NCBI GenBank assembly: GCA_022776445.1
Contig: JALFHZ010000122.1
Span: 18,334-82,333 of the forward strand
From: Lachnospiraceae bacterium
GTDB taxonomy: Bacteria; Bacillota; Clostridia; Lachnospirales; Lachnospiraceae
Direction: 5' to 3'
Length of the DNA: 64,000 nucleotides
Shown here: positions 46,746-56,715 of the stretch, piece by piece
Layout: every line of letters starts with the position of its first letter
How positions within the stretch are numbered: position 1 is the stretch's first letter
Notes under the pieces: model-generated
The model's database searches: none
What the model was told of the DNA's origin: nothing
What the model saw: the letters and a program-made list of their open reading frames with translations, nothing else
Made by a program: the position numbers and the translations under genes

Positions 46746-48338
46746 TTAGTTGCGGCCGAACTCGCTCAGCTTCAGTCCCGGGTTGCGGTCTTCGACCATT
46801 CCGATGCTCCAGCTGTTGACAAACAGAAGCAGCGGGTTGTCTTTCAGATCCTTGATTCGCTTCATGTCGGAGGTTCCCTGGATTCTGGAAACGTCGATCT
46901 CATCTTTATTCTCGATCCAGCGAATATATTCGTACGGAAGCTTCTCCAGTTTCACCTCTACATTGTACTCATTTTCCAGGCGGTACGTCAAAACCTCAAA
47001 CTGCAGCTCACCTACCACGCCGACAATGATTTCTTCCATACCGGTATTAAACTCCTGGAAAATCTGAATGGCACCTTCCTGCGCAATCTGGCTGACGCCT
47101 TTTAAAAACTGCTTGCGCTTCATGGTATCGATCTGACGCACCCTCGCAAAATGCTCCGGCGCAAAGGTCGGGATGCCTTCAAATTCAAATTTTTCATTGG
47201 ACAGACACAGCGTATCGCCAATGGAGAAGATACCCGGATCGAATACTCCGATGATATCTCCCGCATATGCCTCTTCGACAATCTTTCTGTCCTGTGCCAT
47301 CATCTGCTGCGGCTGGGACAGGCGGAGCTTCTTGCCGCCCTGTACATGATTTACTTCCATGCCTGCCTCGAACTTGCCGGAGACAATCCGCATAAATGCA
47401 ATACGATCGCGGTGTGCCTTGTTCATATTGGCCTGAATCTTAAACACAAATGCGGAAAAATCATCCTGAAACGGATCTACCATTCTGGTGATGGCTTTTC
47501 TCGGGAGCGGAGAAGTGGTCATCTTCAGAAAATGCTTCAGGAATGTCTCCACACCAAAATTCGTCAGCGCGGAACCGAAAAATACCGGGGAAAGGTTGCC
47601 TCTGCTGACACGTTCCAGATCGAACTCGTCCGCCGCACCATCCAGCAGTTCAATTTCTTCCATCAGCTGCTCATGGTATGCATATCCGATCACATGCTCG
47701 ATATCCGGGTCTTCCACATCGTAGGTCTGGGACTCAATCTCCTTCTGTCCTCCCATCGCTGCAGTGAATGTGGTGATCGTCTTCTCATGGCGGTCATATA
47801 CTCCCTTGAAATTCTTTCCGCATCCGATCGGCCAGTTGATCGGGCAGGTGCGGATCCCCAGCACGTTTTCGATCTCATCCATCAGCTCAAATGGATCTCT
47901 TGCTTCGCGGTCCATCTTGTTGATAAAGGTAAAGATCGGAATCCCGCGCATCACACAGACCTTAAACAGCTTGATCGTCTGTGCCTCAACACCCTTGGAT
48001 CCATCAATCACCATGACCGCACTGTCTGCAGCCATCAGGGTCCGGTAGGTATCTTCCGAGAAGTCCTGATGTCCCGGAGTATCCAGAATATTAATACAGT
48101 AATTGTCATATTCAAACTGCAGTACGGAAGAGGTAACGGAAATACCTCTCTCTTTCTCAATCTCCATCCAGTCGGATACCGCGTGCTTGGCTGCCTTGCG
48201 GCCCTTAACGGTACCGGCCAGATTAATCGCACCTCCGTAAAGCAGGAATTTCTCGGTCAAAGTTGTCTTGCCGGCATCCGGGTGAGAGATGATGGCAAAC
48301 GTTCTCCTTTTTTTTATCTCTTCATTATAATTTGACAA
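46746..48338 (-). CDS. prfC: peptide chain release factor 3
   Basis: GTPase that recycles RF1 and RF2 after termination. 530 residues. G1 SHPDAGKTTLTEK (about 18-30), G3 DTPGHQDF and G4 NKMDRE are present, followed by the RF3-specific C-terminal domains (FQEFNTGMEEIIVGVVG, LQFEVLTYRLENEYNVEVKL region). The start is TTG at 48338, 8 nt after GGAGG. It precedes yqeY and pepV on the same strand. Confidence 0.97.
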   Translation of the reverse strand: MSNYNEEIKKRRTFAIISHPDAGKTTLTEKFLLYGGAINLAGTVKGRKAAKHAVSDWMEIEKERGISVTSSVLQFEYDNYCINILDTPGHQDFSEDTYRTLMAADSAVMVIDGSKGVEAQTIKLFKVCVMRGIPIFTFINKMDREARDPFELMDEIENVLGIRTCPINWPIGCGKNFKGVYDRHEKTITTFTAAMGGQKEIESQTYDVEDPDIEHVIGYAYHEQLMEEIELLDGAADEFDLERVSRGNLSPVFFGSALTNFGVETFLKHFLKMTTSPLPRKAITRMVDPFQDDFSAFVFKIQANMNKAHRDRIAFMRIVSGKFEAGMEVNHVQGGKKLRLSQPQQMMAQDRKIVEEAYAGDIIGVFDPGIFSIGDTLCLSNEKFEFEGIPTFAPEHFARVRQIDTMKRKQFLKGVSQIAQEGAIQIFQEFNTGMEEIIVGVVGELQFEVLTYRLENEYNVEVKLEKLPYEYIRWIENKDEIDVSRIQGTSDMKRIKDLKDNPLLLFVNSWSIGMVEDRNPGLKLSEFGRN

Positions 48339-48375
48339 GGGTTTGTCCTCCGTTTATTTACTCACAAATCGATTC

Positions 48376-49596
48376 TCAATCCAAGATTGTACCAGAGAAA
48401 TCCCGGTTTGACAACCGGAATATCCGATTCAGAAGCTGGTGCGCAACTTCGTCCTTTGTCATCATCTCCAGCTCTTCCGTACCATCTTTTGTAATCACTG
48501 TCACGACATTCGTGTCTGTACCAAATCCGGCTCCCTTCACCTTCAGATTGTTCGCCACAATCATATCGATGTTCTTCTTTTCCAGCTTCGCCCTGGAATT
48601 CTCCAGCATATTCTGCGTCTCCATGGAAAAGCCGCAGAGTACCTGTCCCGGGCGTCGATGTACTCCCAGCCATGCCAGGATATCATCGGTGCGTTCCAGT
48701 TCAATCGCCATATCGCCGTCTTTTTTCTTGGTTTTTTCCGTTCCGACCACCTTCGGCCGGTAATCGGCAACTGCAGCTGCCTTGATGACTGCATCCTGCT
48801 CCCCGCTGACTGCCGTCACTGCCTCAAACATATCACGGGCACTGACTACCGGCACCAGCTTCACACCCAGCGGAGCTTCCAGATTCACCGGGCCGCTGAC
48901 CAGAGTCACTTCAGCACCGCGTCTTGCCGCAGCACATGCAATCGCATATCCCATCTTGCCCGTGGAATGGTTGGTGATATAGCGCACCGGATCAATCGCC
49001 TCGCGGGTCGGTCCGGCTGTCACCAGAATCTTTTTCCCTTCCAGATCCTTCGGATACGCAATCTCATTCATAATATATTCAAACAGCACGGCCGGTTCCG
49101 GCATTTTCCCCGCACCGGTATCTCCGCATGCCAGATATCCGCATGCCGGATCAATCACCTTCATGCCGTATCTTCGGCAGATCTCCAGATTATCCTGCGT
49201 GATCGGATTCTCATACATCTGCGTATTCATGGCAGGAACCACATATTTGGGTTTCCTGCAGGCCAGAAACGTCGTCGTCAGCATATCATCCGCAATCCCA
49301 TGGGCAATCTTTGCAATCACATTAGCCGTCGCCGGCGCAATCATGAAAATATCCGCCCGCTTCGCCAGAGCTACATGTTCCACCTGAAACTGAAAATTCC
49401 GGTCAAAGGTATCAATCAGGCATTTATTGCCTGTCAGAGATTCAAAGGTAGTCGGTGTTATAAAATTAGTCGCATGCTCCGTCATGATCACTTCCACATC
49501 CGCATGCTGCTTCTTCAGCATACTGGCAAGACTTGCGATCTTGTATGCGGCAATTCCGCCCGTCACTCCGAGCACCACAGTTTTTCCCCGTAACAT
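48376..49596 (-). CDS. coaBC: bifunctional CoaBC (phosphopantothenate-cysteine ligase / decarboxylase)
   Basis: Makes 4'-phosphopantetheine from phosphopantothenate and cysteine in CoA synthesis. About 406 residues. The flavin-dependent decarboxylase half starts GKTVVLGVTGGIAAYK and includes APATANVIAK and ACGDTGAGKMPEP with the lid cysteine; the ligase half starts ILVTAGPTREAIDPVRYITN. The ATG at 49596 follows AGGAGG by 6 nt; upstream starts lack a site. It is divergent from coaX, which catalyses the first CoA step. Confidence 0.96.
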   Translation of the reverse strand: MLRGKTVVLGVTGGIAAYKIASLASMLKKQHADVEVIMTEHATNFITPTTFESLTGNKCLIDTFDRNFQFQVEHVALAKRADIFMIAPATANVIAKIAHGIADDMLTTTFLACRKPKYVVPAMNTQMYENPITQDNLEICRRYGMKVIDPACGYLACGDTGAGKMPEPAVLFEYIMNEIAYPKDLEGKKILVTAGPTREAIDPVRYITNHSTGKMGYAIACAAARRGAEVTLVSGPVNLEAPLGVKLVPVVSARDMFEAVTAVSGEQDAVIKAAAVADYRPKVVGTEKTKKKDGDMAIELERTDDILAWLGVHRRPGQVLCGFSMETQNMLENSRAKLEKKNIDMIVANNLKVKGAGFGTDTNVVTVITKDGTEELEMMTKDEVAHQLLNRIFRLSNRDFSGTILD

Positions 49597-49754
49597 CTGT
49601 GTCCTCCTCATTGTATTTTTCCATAAAATATGATAGGATTCATTCATAAAAGCCGACTGCCCTGCGCTGCTGCACGCCGGCAGCCGGCCCCGGTGTCAAT
49701 CCCCGGGACTTTCCCAGTATAACATAATTCATTTCCTATTGAAAGGAGTTCCCC

Positions 49755-50528
49755 ATGATTTTAGCAATTGATATGGGTAATACCAACATCGTGATCGGCG
49801 GCATCGATCATGAGAAAACATATTTTGAAGAGCGGGTTACCACCAACCATCAGAAAACCGGGCTGGAATACGCGATTAACATCAAGAACATTCTGGAGAT
49901 TCACAATATAGGGATTTCCCAGGTGGAAGGCGCCATCGTATCTTCCGTAGTACCTCCGCTGAACGCCGCCCTCTCTTCCGCAATCAAAAAAATCTTTGGT
50001 TTTCGTCCCATGATCGTTGGAGCAGGTATGAAGACCGGCCTGAATATCATCATGGACAACCCCAAAACCGTCGGCAGCGATATGATTGTCGATGCAGTTG
50101 CCGCTATCCGGGATTACCCATGCCCGATCATCATCATCGATATGGGAACCGCAACCACCATGAGCGTCGTTGACCACTCCGGCAATTACATTGGAGGCAC
50201 CATTATGCCAGGGCTGAAGGTATCTCTGGAATCCTTGAGCAGCAAGGCCGCTCAGCTTCCTCACATCAGTCTGGATATTCCGCCTCGTGTCATCGGCAAG
50301 AATACCATCGACTGTATGCGAAGCGGCATCATGTACGGCAGCGCCGGTATGATTGACGGCATTATCGACCGCATGGAAGCAGAGCTCGGCGAGAAAGCGA
50401 CGGTTCTTGCAACCGGCGGACTTTCCCGCTTCATCGTCCCGCTGTGCAGGCACCAGATCATTTATGATGAAGCACTGCTTTTGAAAGGTCTGCTGATTCT
50501 CTATGAAAAAAATCATGCAGTGAAATAG
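49755..50528 (+). CDS. coaX: type III pantothenate kinase
   Basis: Phosphorylates pantothenate, first step of CoA synthesis; ASKHA fold, needs a monovalent cation and is not inhibited by CoA. 257 residues: phosphate-1 motif IDMGNTNIVIGG at about 4-15, GSDMIVDAVAA, and IDMGTATTMSVV. GAAAGGAG precedes the ATG. Divergent from coaBC; a terminator follows. Confidence 0.97.
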   Translation: MILAIDMGNTNIVIGGIDHEKTYFEERVTTNHQKTGLEYAINIKNILEIHNIGISQVEGAIVSSVVPPLNAALSSAIKKIFGFRPMIVGAGMKTGLNIIMDNPKTVGSDMIVDAVAAIRDYPCPIIIIDMGTATTMSVVDHSGNYIGGTIMPGLKVSLESLSSKAAQLPHISLDIPPRVIGKNTIDCMRSGIMYGSAGMIDGIIDRMEAELGEKATVLATGGLSRFIVPLCRHQIIYDEALLLKGLLILYEKNHAVK

Positions 50529-50533
50529 GCACC

Positions 50534-50580
50534 GAAACGGGAGTATGAAAAACTTCTCCGCCTTTCATACTCCCGTTTTC
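50534..50580. terminator. bidirectional terminator between coaX and larC
   Basis: GAAACGGGAGTATGAAA paired with TTTCATACTCCCGTTTTC, 17-bp stem with a 12-nt loop. T runs follow on both strands, so it serves the convergent coaX and larC transcripts. Confidence 0.92.
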
Positions 50581-50595
50581 ACATGGTTGGCCGGA

Positions 50596-51774
50596 TCACT
50601 GCTCCGCTTTCATCCCCGCTGCTCTCGCAGCTCCATACACACTCTGAAAATCTGCTCCGCTTTCTTTACAGATTTTCCGCACACTCTCATATTCCGGATA
50701 ACAATAAACCTGCTCTTTATGCCGGCATACTTTGACTTTTACAGGCCCAAACTCCGTCTCTGCCATGCAGAATTCCCGCTTTAACACCGTTCTTTCCACC
50801 GGATAACGGCGAATGCCGATCGTTGTAGTCATTGTAAACAAAACGTCCTCCAGCTGCTCCCGATCAGTTTCCTCATAAAGAACAGACAACTTGTAGGCCG
50901 GACGGTTCTTCTTCATAAAAATCGGCGTGTACCAGACATCAGCCGCACCGGCTTCCAGAAGCATTTCCATCGCCATCCCCAGCATTTCTCCGGTGGAGTC
51001 ATCCAGATTTGCCTCCATCACCCACTTCTTCTCACATTCCGGCAGTTCCGCGGTCTCCAGGAGCATGGCTCTCAGAACGTTTGCCTGCTGAAACTCCTTG
51101 TTCCCCGCTCCCATACCGATTTTCAGCAGACGGCAATGTTCCGGAAGCTCTTTTCTCGTACGAAGCGCTGCTGCGATCGCGGCTCCCGTCGGTGTCACCA
51201 TCTCTCCATCATTATCCGTAAAGTGTAATTCCAGATCATAAGCCGCCGCTATATTGACCGTTGCCGGAACCGGAACCGGGATGATTCCGTGCTGACAGTG
51301 CACATGACCATGCCCCTCGGCAAGCGGCGATACCACTACAGCTTCCACGCCCAGATTTTCCATGCAGACTGCCACACTGACAATATCAATGATCGAATCG
51401 ATTGCTCCGACTTCATGAAAATGTACCTGTTCTATCGGCAGACCATGCGCTTTTGCCTCAGACTCTGCCACAATCCGGAACATCTTCTTTGCCAGCTCCT
51501 TTACGCGGACACCGGCTTCCATGCGCTCAATAATTTCATACACATCCTGAAGGTTCCGATGCTCATGACCATGAGCCTCCAGATGCACATCAAAATCAAA
51601 AGCATCCAGCCCGCAGACCGTTTTCCGTCCAAAGTGCAGATGGTAGCCATCCACCTTCATACTGTCCAGCACCTGACAGAGTACCTGCTGATCCGCTCCC
51701 AGATCCAAAAGAGCGCCAACGGTCATATCCCCGCTGATTCCCGAGTTACATTCCAGATAAAGTATTTTTCCCAT
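50596..51774 (-). CDS. larC: LarC, nickel-pincer cofactor synthesis protein
   Basis: CTP-dependent cyclometallase that inserts nickel into the pincer nucleotide, the cofactor of lactate racemase LarA and relatives. 392 residues, formerly DUF111; LYLECNSGISGDMTVGALL at the start and many His residues (HFHEVGAIDSIIDI, EGHGHVHCQHGIIP) are family features. The gene is one uninterrupted frame, unlike the Lactobacillus gene that needs a frameshift. It is the last gene behind a nickel/peptide-type ABC importer. LarA, LarB and LarE are not in the window. Confidence 0.94.
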   Translation of the reverse strand: MGKILYLECNSGISGDMTVGALLDLGADQQVLCQVLDSMKVDGYHLHFGRKTVCGLDAFDFDVHLEAHGHEHRNLQDVYEIIERMEAGVRVKELAKKMFRIVAESEAKAHGLPIEQVHFHEVGAIDSIIDIVSVAVCMENLGVEAVVVSPLAEGHGHVHCQHGIIPVPVPATVNIAAAYDLELHFTDNDGEMVTPTGAAIAAALRTRKELPEHCRLLKIGMGAGNKEFQQANVLRAMLLETAELPECEKKWVMEANLDDSTGEMLGMAMEMLLEAGAADVWYTPIFMKKNRPAYKLSVLYEETDREQLEDVLFTMTTTIGIRRYPVERTVLKREFCMAETEFGPVKVKVCRHKEQVYCYPEYESVRKICKESGADFQSVYGAARAAGMKAEQ

Positions 51775-51793
51775 ATTCTTCTGCCTCCGTCAT

Positions 51794-52411
51794 TTATTTC
51801 ACATTTTCTTTTCTCAGATCAATGATTCTGCTGCACAGCTTCTGAAGCAGCGCATCAGAATGACTGACCACCAAAAGCCCGATGTTCCGCCGCTTCACCT
51901 CTTCAAGCAGAAAATTCCAGATCTGGCTCTGGGTGATCAGATCCAGCATCGTGCTGATCTCATCAGCCAGCAGAAATCTGGTTCTTTCTCCCAGTGCGCG
52001 TGCGATGCAGAACCGCTGCAGTTCTCCTCCGGAAAGTTCTCCCGGATACCGGTTCAGCCAGTCCGGCTCAATCCCCAGTCCCTCCAGAAGTTCCGGCTTC
52101 AGGTGATCCCCTTCCTTCAGCACATCGCGCATCTTCCATCTGGGATTCACAGACAGTTCCGGATGCTGCCAGATCATCTGCACCGGGCAATATCCCCGAT
52201 ACGATGCAAGGGTTTTTCCGTCCAGCAGAACCTGACCGCTGTCCGGCTCTTCATAACCGGACAGAATCTTGCAGCAGGTGGTCTTGCCAAAACCACTCGG
52301 AGCGGTAAGCCCCAGCCGTTCCGAGCTCTCCAACCGCAGATTCAGATTGTTCAATATCGTTCGGCTCCCATTGTCATAGCGGAAAACCAGATGCTTTGCC
52401 TCCAGTATCAT
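51794..52411 (-). CDS. nickel/peptide ABC importer ATPase, NikE-like
   Basis: 205-residue ATP-binding subunit, short for the DppF/NikE class. Walker A reads APSGFGKTT, with alanine in place of the usual first glycine; the signature LSGGELQR, Walker B FLLADEIS and switch His follow. The C-terminal oligopeptide-binding extension seen in larger members is missing. It overlaps the NikD-like gene by 4 nt and leads into larC. Confidence 0.88.
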   Translation of the reverse strand: MILEAKHLVFRYDNGSRTILNNLNLRLESSERLGLTAPSGFGKTTCCKILSGYEEPDSGQVLLDGKTLASYRGYCPVQMIWQHPELSVNPRWKMRDVLKEGDHLKPELLEGLGIEPDWLNRYPGELSGGELQRFCIARALGERTRFLLADEISTMLDLITQSQIWNFLLEEVKRRNIGLLVVSHSDALLQKLCSRIIDLRKENVK

Positions 52412-53268
52412 CCCGTCACCTCCTTCCCGGTTACACGGCTCTGCTTTTCGTAGGGCAAAGTTCCGGGTACGGTCAGAAGTCCGTTCTGCGGCATCGCCCG
52501 GTATAAGGCCCGTGTATAAGGATGACGCAGAAGGTTTTCGTCTGCAAAATCAGCTGCCGCCACATTTTCCAGATCTGTTCCCGCATAAAACACCACAATC
52601 CGGTCTGCCACGGCAATCGCCTGTTCCAGATCGTGGGTAATCAGCAGCACCCCCGTTCCTTCATCCGCAATCTCGCGAAAATGCCCCATAACCCGCTTTG
52701 CCGCTTCGGCATGCAGTCCGGGAGTCGGCTCATCTGCTATCAGCAGACGCGGCTGCTTCTGCACTGCCATGGAGATCAGCACCCTCCTCGCCATACCTCC
52801 GGAAAGTTCAAACGGATACCGGTTTTCCGTGTCCTCTCCCAGCCCATAGCGTCCCAGCGCGGCACGGCAGCATGCTCTGCTTTCTCTGTCTTTTCGCCCC
52901 ATACGCACCTGTTCCCCGACCTTCATCAGCGGGTCCAGACAGGATACGCTCTGCGGGACCAGAGCAATCTCATTTCCCCGCAGTTTTTTCAGACGTTTTT
53001 CATCCAATGTCTCCCCACAGTACTCCATCTCTCCGGTCCACTGTGCGTTGTACGGAAGAAGTCCCATAACCGCATGGGCAAGCAGGCTTTTTCCCGAACC
53101 GCTGGATCCCACCACGGCCACCAGCTCCCCGGCTGCCACTTCCAGATTCAGATCGCGAATCATCTCAAATGATTTCTGCCGCCATCCCCGTTCATACTGT
53201 GTAAACTGAATTGAGAGATGCCGCACGACGAGCACCGTCTGCCCGTTCTGCCGCAGATTTTTCCCCAT
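52408..53268 (-). CDS. nickel/peptide ABC importer ATPase, NikD-like
   Basis: About 286-residue ATP-binding subunit of the DppD/NikD class: Walker A GSSGSGKSLL, Q-loop VPQSVSCLDPLMKVGEQV, signature LSGGMARR and Walker B LLIADEPT. The ATG at 53268 follows GGAGG by 9 nt; longer frames upstream lack a site. It lies 27 nt after the NikC-like permease. The transporter class carries nickel, opines or peptides; nickel is favoured by the adjacent larC. Confidence 0.88.
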   Translation of the reverse strand: MGKNLRQNGQTVLVVRHLSIQFTQYERGWRQKSFEMIRDLNLEVAAGELVAVVGSSGSGKSLLAHAVMGLLPYNAQWTGEMEYCGETLDEKRLKKLRGNEIALVPQSVSCLDPLMKVGEQVRMGRKDRESRACCRAALGRYGLGEDTENRYPFELSGGMARRVLISMAVQKQPRLLIADEPTPGLHAEAAKRVMGHFREIADEGTGVLLITHDLEQAIAVADRIVVFYAGTDLENVAAADFADENLLRHPYTRALYRAMPQNGLLTVPGTLPYEKQSRVTGKEVTG

Positions 53269-53294
53269 GGATATTTGCCTCCTGTCACATAGTT

Positions 53295-54119
53295 TCATCG
53301 ATGTGCCTGCCCGGGATCTGTCAGCCCGCTCATCGCTTCTCCGATGGTATAAAACAGCCGAACAACCATTACCAACAGCACGCCCGGAAACACTGCCAGC
53401 CACCACTTTCCCATTGCCAGATACTGCATGCTTTCCGAAAGAATCACACCTATCGCCGGCTGCTCCGGAGAAAGCCCAAATCCCAGAAATGTAATACTCG
53501 CTTCGTGCAGAATCGCGTGCGGAAACAAAAGCACGGCGCCGACCATAAGCTGTGGAAGCAGGTGAGGACTCATGTGTTTTACCGCGATATCAAACGGGCT
53601 TTTTCCCAGCTTTCCCGCAATTTTTACATACTGGCTTTCTTTCAGCTGCAGGGCTTCCGCCCGGAGCACACGTGCCAGGGATGTCCAATGAGTCAGCGAT
53701 ATTCCGATCACCACACCGCGGAACCCTTTCCCTGCCGCAAAGGAAATCAGCACCAGCAGAAGCATATGGGGAACCCCCATCACCAGATCAATCAGACCGC
53801 TGATCAGGCCGTCCACATATCTGCCGCATACCGCCGAAGCGACTCCCATCACCAACGCAGTCGCGGCACTGACCGACGCAGTGAGAAGGCCGATTCGGAT
53901 GCTGAAAGACAGTCCGGTCAGTGTTCGCAGAAACATATCCCGCCCCATCCAGTCTGTTCCGAACGGATAACGCCGACACGGTGCCAGATTCTTTCTCGAA
54001 AAATCCGTCACCAGAGCCTGTTCCTTTACCAGAACTCCAACCAGGGTAATTCCCAGAAGAAATACCATGGCAAACGCAGCCGCAGCCAGCATTATCTGTC
54101 TCTGATTCCAACGCTTCAT
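53295..54119 (-). CDS. nickel/peptide ABC importer permease, NikC/DppC-like
   Basis: 274-residue permease with five to six membrane segments. FGTDWMGRDMFLRTLTG-type opening after the first segment and the coupling loop LRAEALQLKESQYVKIAGKL are typical of DppC/NikC proteins. The ATG overlaps the end of the NikB-like gene by 4 nt. Part of a five-gene importer operon upstream of larC. Confidence 0.9.
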   Translation of the reverse strand: MKRWNQRQIMLAAAAFAMVFLLGITLVGVLVKEQALVTDFSRKNLAPCRRYPFGTDWMGRDMFLRTLTGLSFSIRIGLLTASVSAATALVMGVASAVCGRYVDGLISGLIDLVMGVPHMLLLVLISFAAGKGFRGVVIGISLTHWTSLARVLRAEALQLKESQYVKIAGKLGKSPFDIAVKHMSPHLLPQLMVGAVLLFPHAILHEASITFLGFGLSPEQPAIGVILSESMQYLAMGKWWLAVFPGVLLVMVVRLFYTIGEAMSGLTDPGQAHR

Positions 54120-55093
54120 GTCTGTCTCCTCCCTCTCCGGATTCTCGGATCAACCGCTTCATACAGCAGGTCTGCGGCCAGATTTCCTGCGAATACAATG
54201 ACTGCCGTAATCACCGTGATCCCCAGAAGAAGCGGCACATCACTGCCCAGACCGGCTGTTACGGCGGCCTGCCCAAGCCCAGGATAAGAAAACACCTGTT
54301 CCACCAGTACGGACCCTCCGAATATCTCGCTGATCGAAGCAAACTGGAGCGTAATACCCGGCAAAATCAGGTTGCGGATTCCATGATGCAGCACAATCCT
54401 CCCCGGGGATTCCCCTCGGGCACGCGCAAACATAACATATTCACTCTCCATGACCTCAAGCATCTTTTCCCGGGTATGAAGAGCAATATGCGATATTCCC
54501 GTCAGCGCCAGTGTCAGTCCCGGAAGAAACGCATGACGGATCCGGTCGGCTGTGGTCACTCCCGATGCCTCGACACCGATCGGCACACTCAATCCGATCG
54601 GGAACCAGCCAAGCCCGATGGCAAACAGCATCAGAAACACCATCGCCAGCCAGAAGGAAGGTGTGCTTGCCGTCAGCAGCGCATAGGATGTTATCAGGCG
54701 GTCCGCCGCACTTTCCCTGCGAATCCCGGCCAGAATGCCAAGCAGAAATCCGAACAGCCCGGACAGAAGCCAGGCCGCGGACAGAAGCCAAAGTGAATTG
54801 GCAAGCTTTGTCCAGATCACCTTCGCCACCGGCTGCCGATACAGCAGTGAGATTCCCATATCGCCTCGCAGAAAATCACCTGCCCAGGACAGAAAACGCT
54901 TCACCGGAGGAACCCCTACCCCCCAATACGCTTGCAGCTGCTCAATCTGTTCCTGACTCATGCTTCCCAGTGCTGTCTGTCCGACATTTGTCGTCAGCGG
55001 ATCCAGCGGTGACATGGAAACCAGAAGAAATGCCGCCGCACTCACCAGAAAAACCAATACTGCCATACGTACACATTTTTTTACCCATCTCAT
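54116..55093 (-). CDS. nickel/peptide ABC importer permease, NikB/DppB-like
   Basis: About 325-residue permease with six membrane segments. VSMSPLDPLT and the coupling loop MESEYVMFARARGESPGRIV are family features. The ATG at 55093 is chosen because a GAGGG site lies 8 nt upstream and the membrane domain then starts normally; a longer frame from 55159 would overlap the solute-binding gene. It is 13 nt after that gene. Confidence 0.9.
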   Translation of the reverse strand: MRWVKKCVRMAVLVFLVSAAAFLLVSMSPLDPLTTNVGQTALGSMSQEQIEQLQAYWGVGVPPVKRFLSWAGDFLRGDMGISLLYRQPVAKVIWTKLANSLWLLSAAWLLSGLFGFLLGILAGIRRESAADRLITSYALLTASTPSFWLAMVFLMLFAIGLGWFPIGLSVPIGVEASGVTTADRIRHAFLPGLTLALTGISHIALHTREKMLEVMESEYVMFARARGESPGRIVLHHGIRNLILPGITLQFASISEIFGGSVLVEQVFSYPGLGQAAVTAGLGSDVPLLLGITVITAVIVFAGNLAADLLYEAVDPRIRRGRRQT

Positions 55094-55106
55094 GTTCCAC
55101 GCCCTC

Positions 55107-56702
55107 TTATTTCCAGCCCCACTGATCCACGTTATTGACAATCGACCAGCCGTGTCCATGCGGATGCAGTTTCTGTTCTGCCACCTGAAGTCCTTCCTTT
55201 GCCCAGTACAGGTGATCGATATTCACCAGCCAGATCCACGGAATATCTCCCTGCTGAAGGATTCCGCTCTCACCATCCCACTGTGCTTTCTTCCAGAGTT
55301 CACAGGCTTCCTCCAGATCACCGCAGGCAAGCGCCTCATCCATGCAGCGGTCGGTACGCTCATTGCTGTACGGAGAATACTGTGCATAGTTTCCGCCCGG
55401 AACTGTATGGTAAATATTATAAAGTTCCATCGGCGTATGAGCTCCCCACCCCCACATCAGCGGGTCACTCTGTGCCTGGTCATACGCTGTGTCCCAGCCG
55501 ACACCTTCCGTCGTCACCTCCAGGCCGATTTCCTTCAGCTGATTTGCCGTATCCGCCGCCAACGCCTGACGAACCGAATCATTTGCCGGGTACATCAGCG
55601 TAAACGCCGCACGCACACCGTCCTTCTGCCGGATTCCGTCGTTTCCGGTCAGCCATCCGGCATCCTCCAGCAGCTGCATGGCGGCATCCGGATCGCACGA
55701 AATCTCTGACGCCCCATGGTACCAGGGCATTTTGTCGCAGACGCTGAAAGCAGGGCTTCCATATCCGTTCAGTACATTTCGAATCATTTTCTCCCGGTCG
55801 ATCGCCAGGTTCACCGCACGGCGCACCGCGATATCCGCAGTCACATCATTGCCCACTGCCGCTCCCCCATTTCCAGCCGTTCCTGCCGGAACCGAAGGCA
55901 GATTAAATCCCCGGTTATCCACCGTCTCAAATGCCAGCAGCTGAAATCCGTTTACCATCTGATCCGAATAGGCTGCCGCCGTATAGGCCAGATCCACCTG
56001 TCCGGACCGGACTGCCGCAAATGCTGCATCCTCATCCATAAACAGAATCGTCACCTTTTTCATTTTCGGAGCTTCTCCATAATAATCCGGATTTGCCTCC
56101 AGTATCACCTGCTGCCCCCTGTCCCATTGCTTCAGCATATACCGGCCGGAACCGATCGGATGCATGCCATAATCCGAATCATAGGCATGTTCCGGCACAA
56201 TGCCCACAACCGCCATCGTATACGGCCAGATGGAATAGGGGCGTTCCATGTGGAATATCACGGTATCGTCATCCTTCGCCTCGGCACCGGCAAGCATGGT
56301 AAAATCATTCACAGAGCTGGTATCCCGCAGCGTATTGTAGGTAAACGCCACATCCTCCGCCGTCAGCTTCTCCCCGTCCGTAAAATACACATCGCCGCGA
56401 ATATCCACCGTCCATGTGAGTCCGTCCCCGCTCACCTCCATACCGGTTGCCAGATCATAATCGATATTCAGATCCGGAGTTGTTACGGTCAGCGTACTCT
56501 GGATCAGCGGTTCATGTACATGTTCCCCTGCTCCCCATCCATAAGCCGGATCAAAACCGGCCTCCGGCTCCGAAGTCGGTCCCATGACCACAATCACATC
56601 GTCACGTTCATTCTGCGGCACGGCTGTCTGTTCCCCCGCATTCCCGCATCCGGCAAGCACCAGCACAAGAATCGCTGCCGTATATCCGTACTTTCTCTTC
56701 AT
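55107..56702 (-). CDS. nickel/peptide ABC importer solute-binding lipoprotein (family 5)
   Basis: About 531-residue extracellular solute-binding protein family 5. Signal peptide with lipobox LAGC (Cys near 20) when started at the ATG 56702, which follows GGAGG by 8 nt; an ATG at 56786 would run through the terminator hairpin and lose the signal peptide. The family block LTAEDVAFTYN and the C-terminal lobe are present. The neighbouring larC points to nickel as cargo; a GEHVHEP segment near residue 65 could bind metal, but the specificity is not proven. Confidence 0.88.
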   Translation of the reverse strand: MKRKYGYTAAILVLVLAGCGNAGEQTAVPQNERDDVIVVMGPTSEPEAGFDPAYGWGAGEHVHEPLIQSTLTVTTPDLNIDYDLATGMEVSGDGLTWTVDIRGDVYFTDGEKLTAEDVAFTYNTLRDTSSVNDFTMLAGAEAKDDDTVIFHMERPYSIWPYTMAVVGIVPEHAYDSDYGMHPIGSGRYMLKQWDRGQQVILEANPDYYGEAPKMKKVTILFMDEDAAFAAVRSGQVDLAYTAAAYSDQMVNGFQLLAFETVDNRGFNLPSVPAGTAGNGGAAVGNDVTADIAVRRAVNLAIDREKMIRNVLNGYGSPAFSVCDKMPWYHGASEISCDPDAAMQLLEDAGWLTGNDGIRQKDGVRAAFTLMYPANDSVRQALAADTANQLKEIGLEVTTEGVGWDTAYDQAQSDPLMWGWGAHTPMELYNIYHTVPGGNYAQYSPYSNERTDRCMDEALACGDLEEACELWKKAQWDGESGILQQGDIPWIWLVNIDHLYWAKEGLQVAEQKLHPHGHGWSIVNNVDQWGWK

Positions 56703-56715
56703 CGACGTTTCCTCC

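Noticed and set aside
50596-51774. Programmed frameshift in larC
   Set aside because: One continuous frame covers the whole protein.
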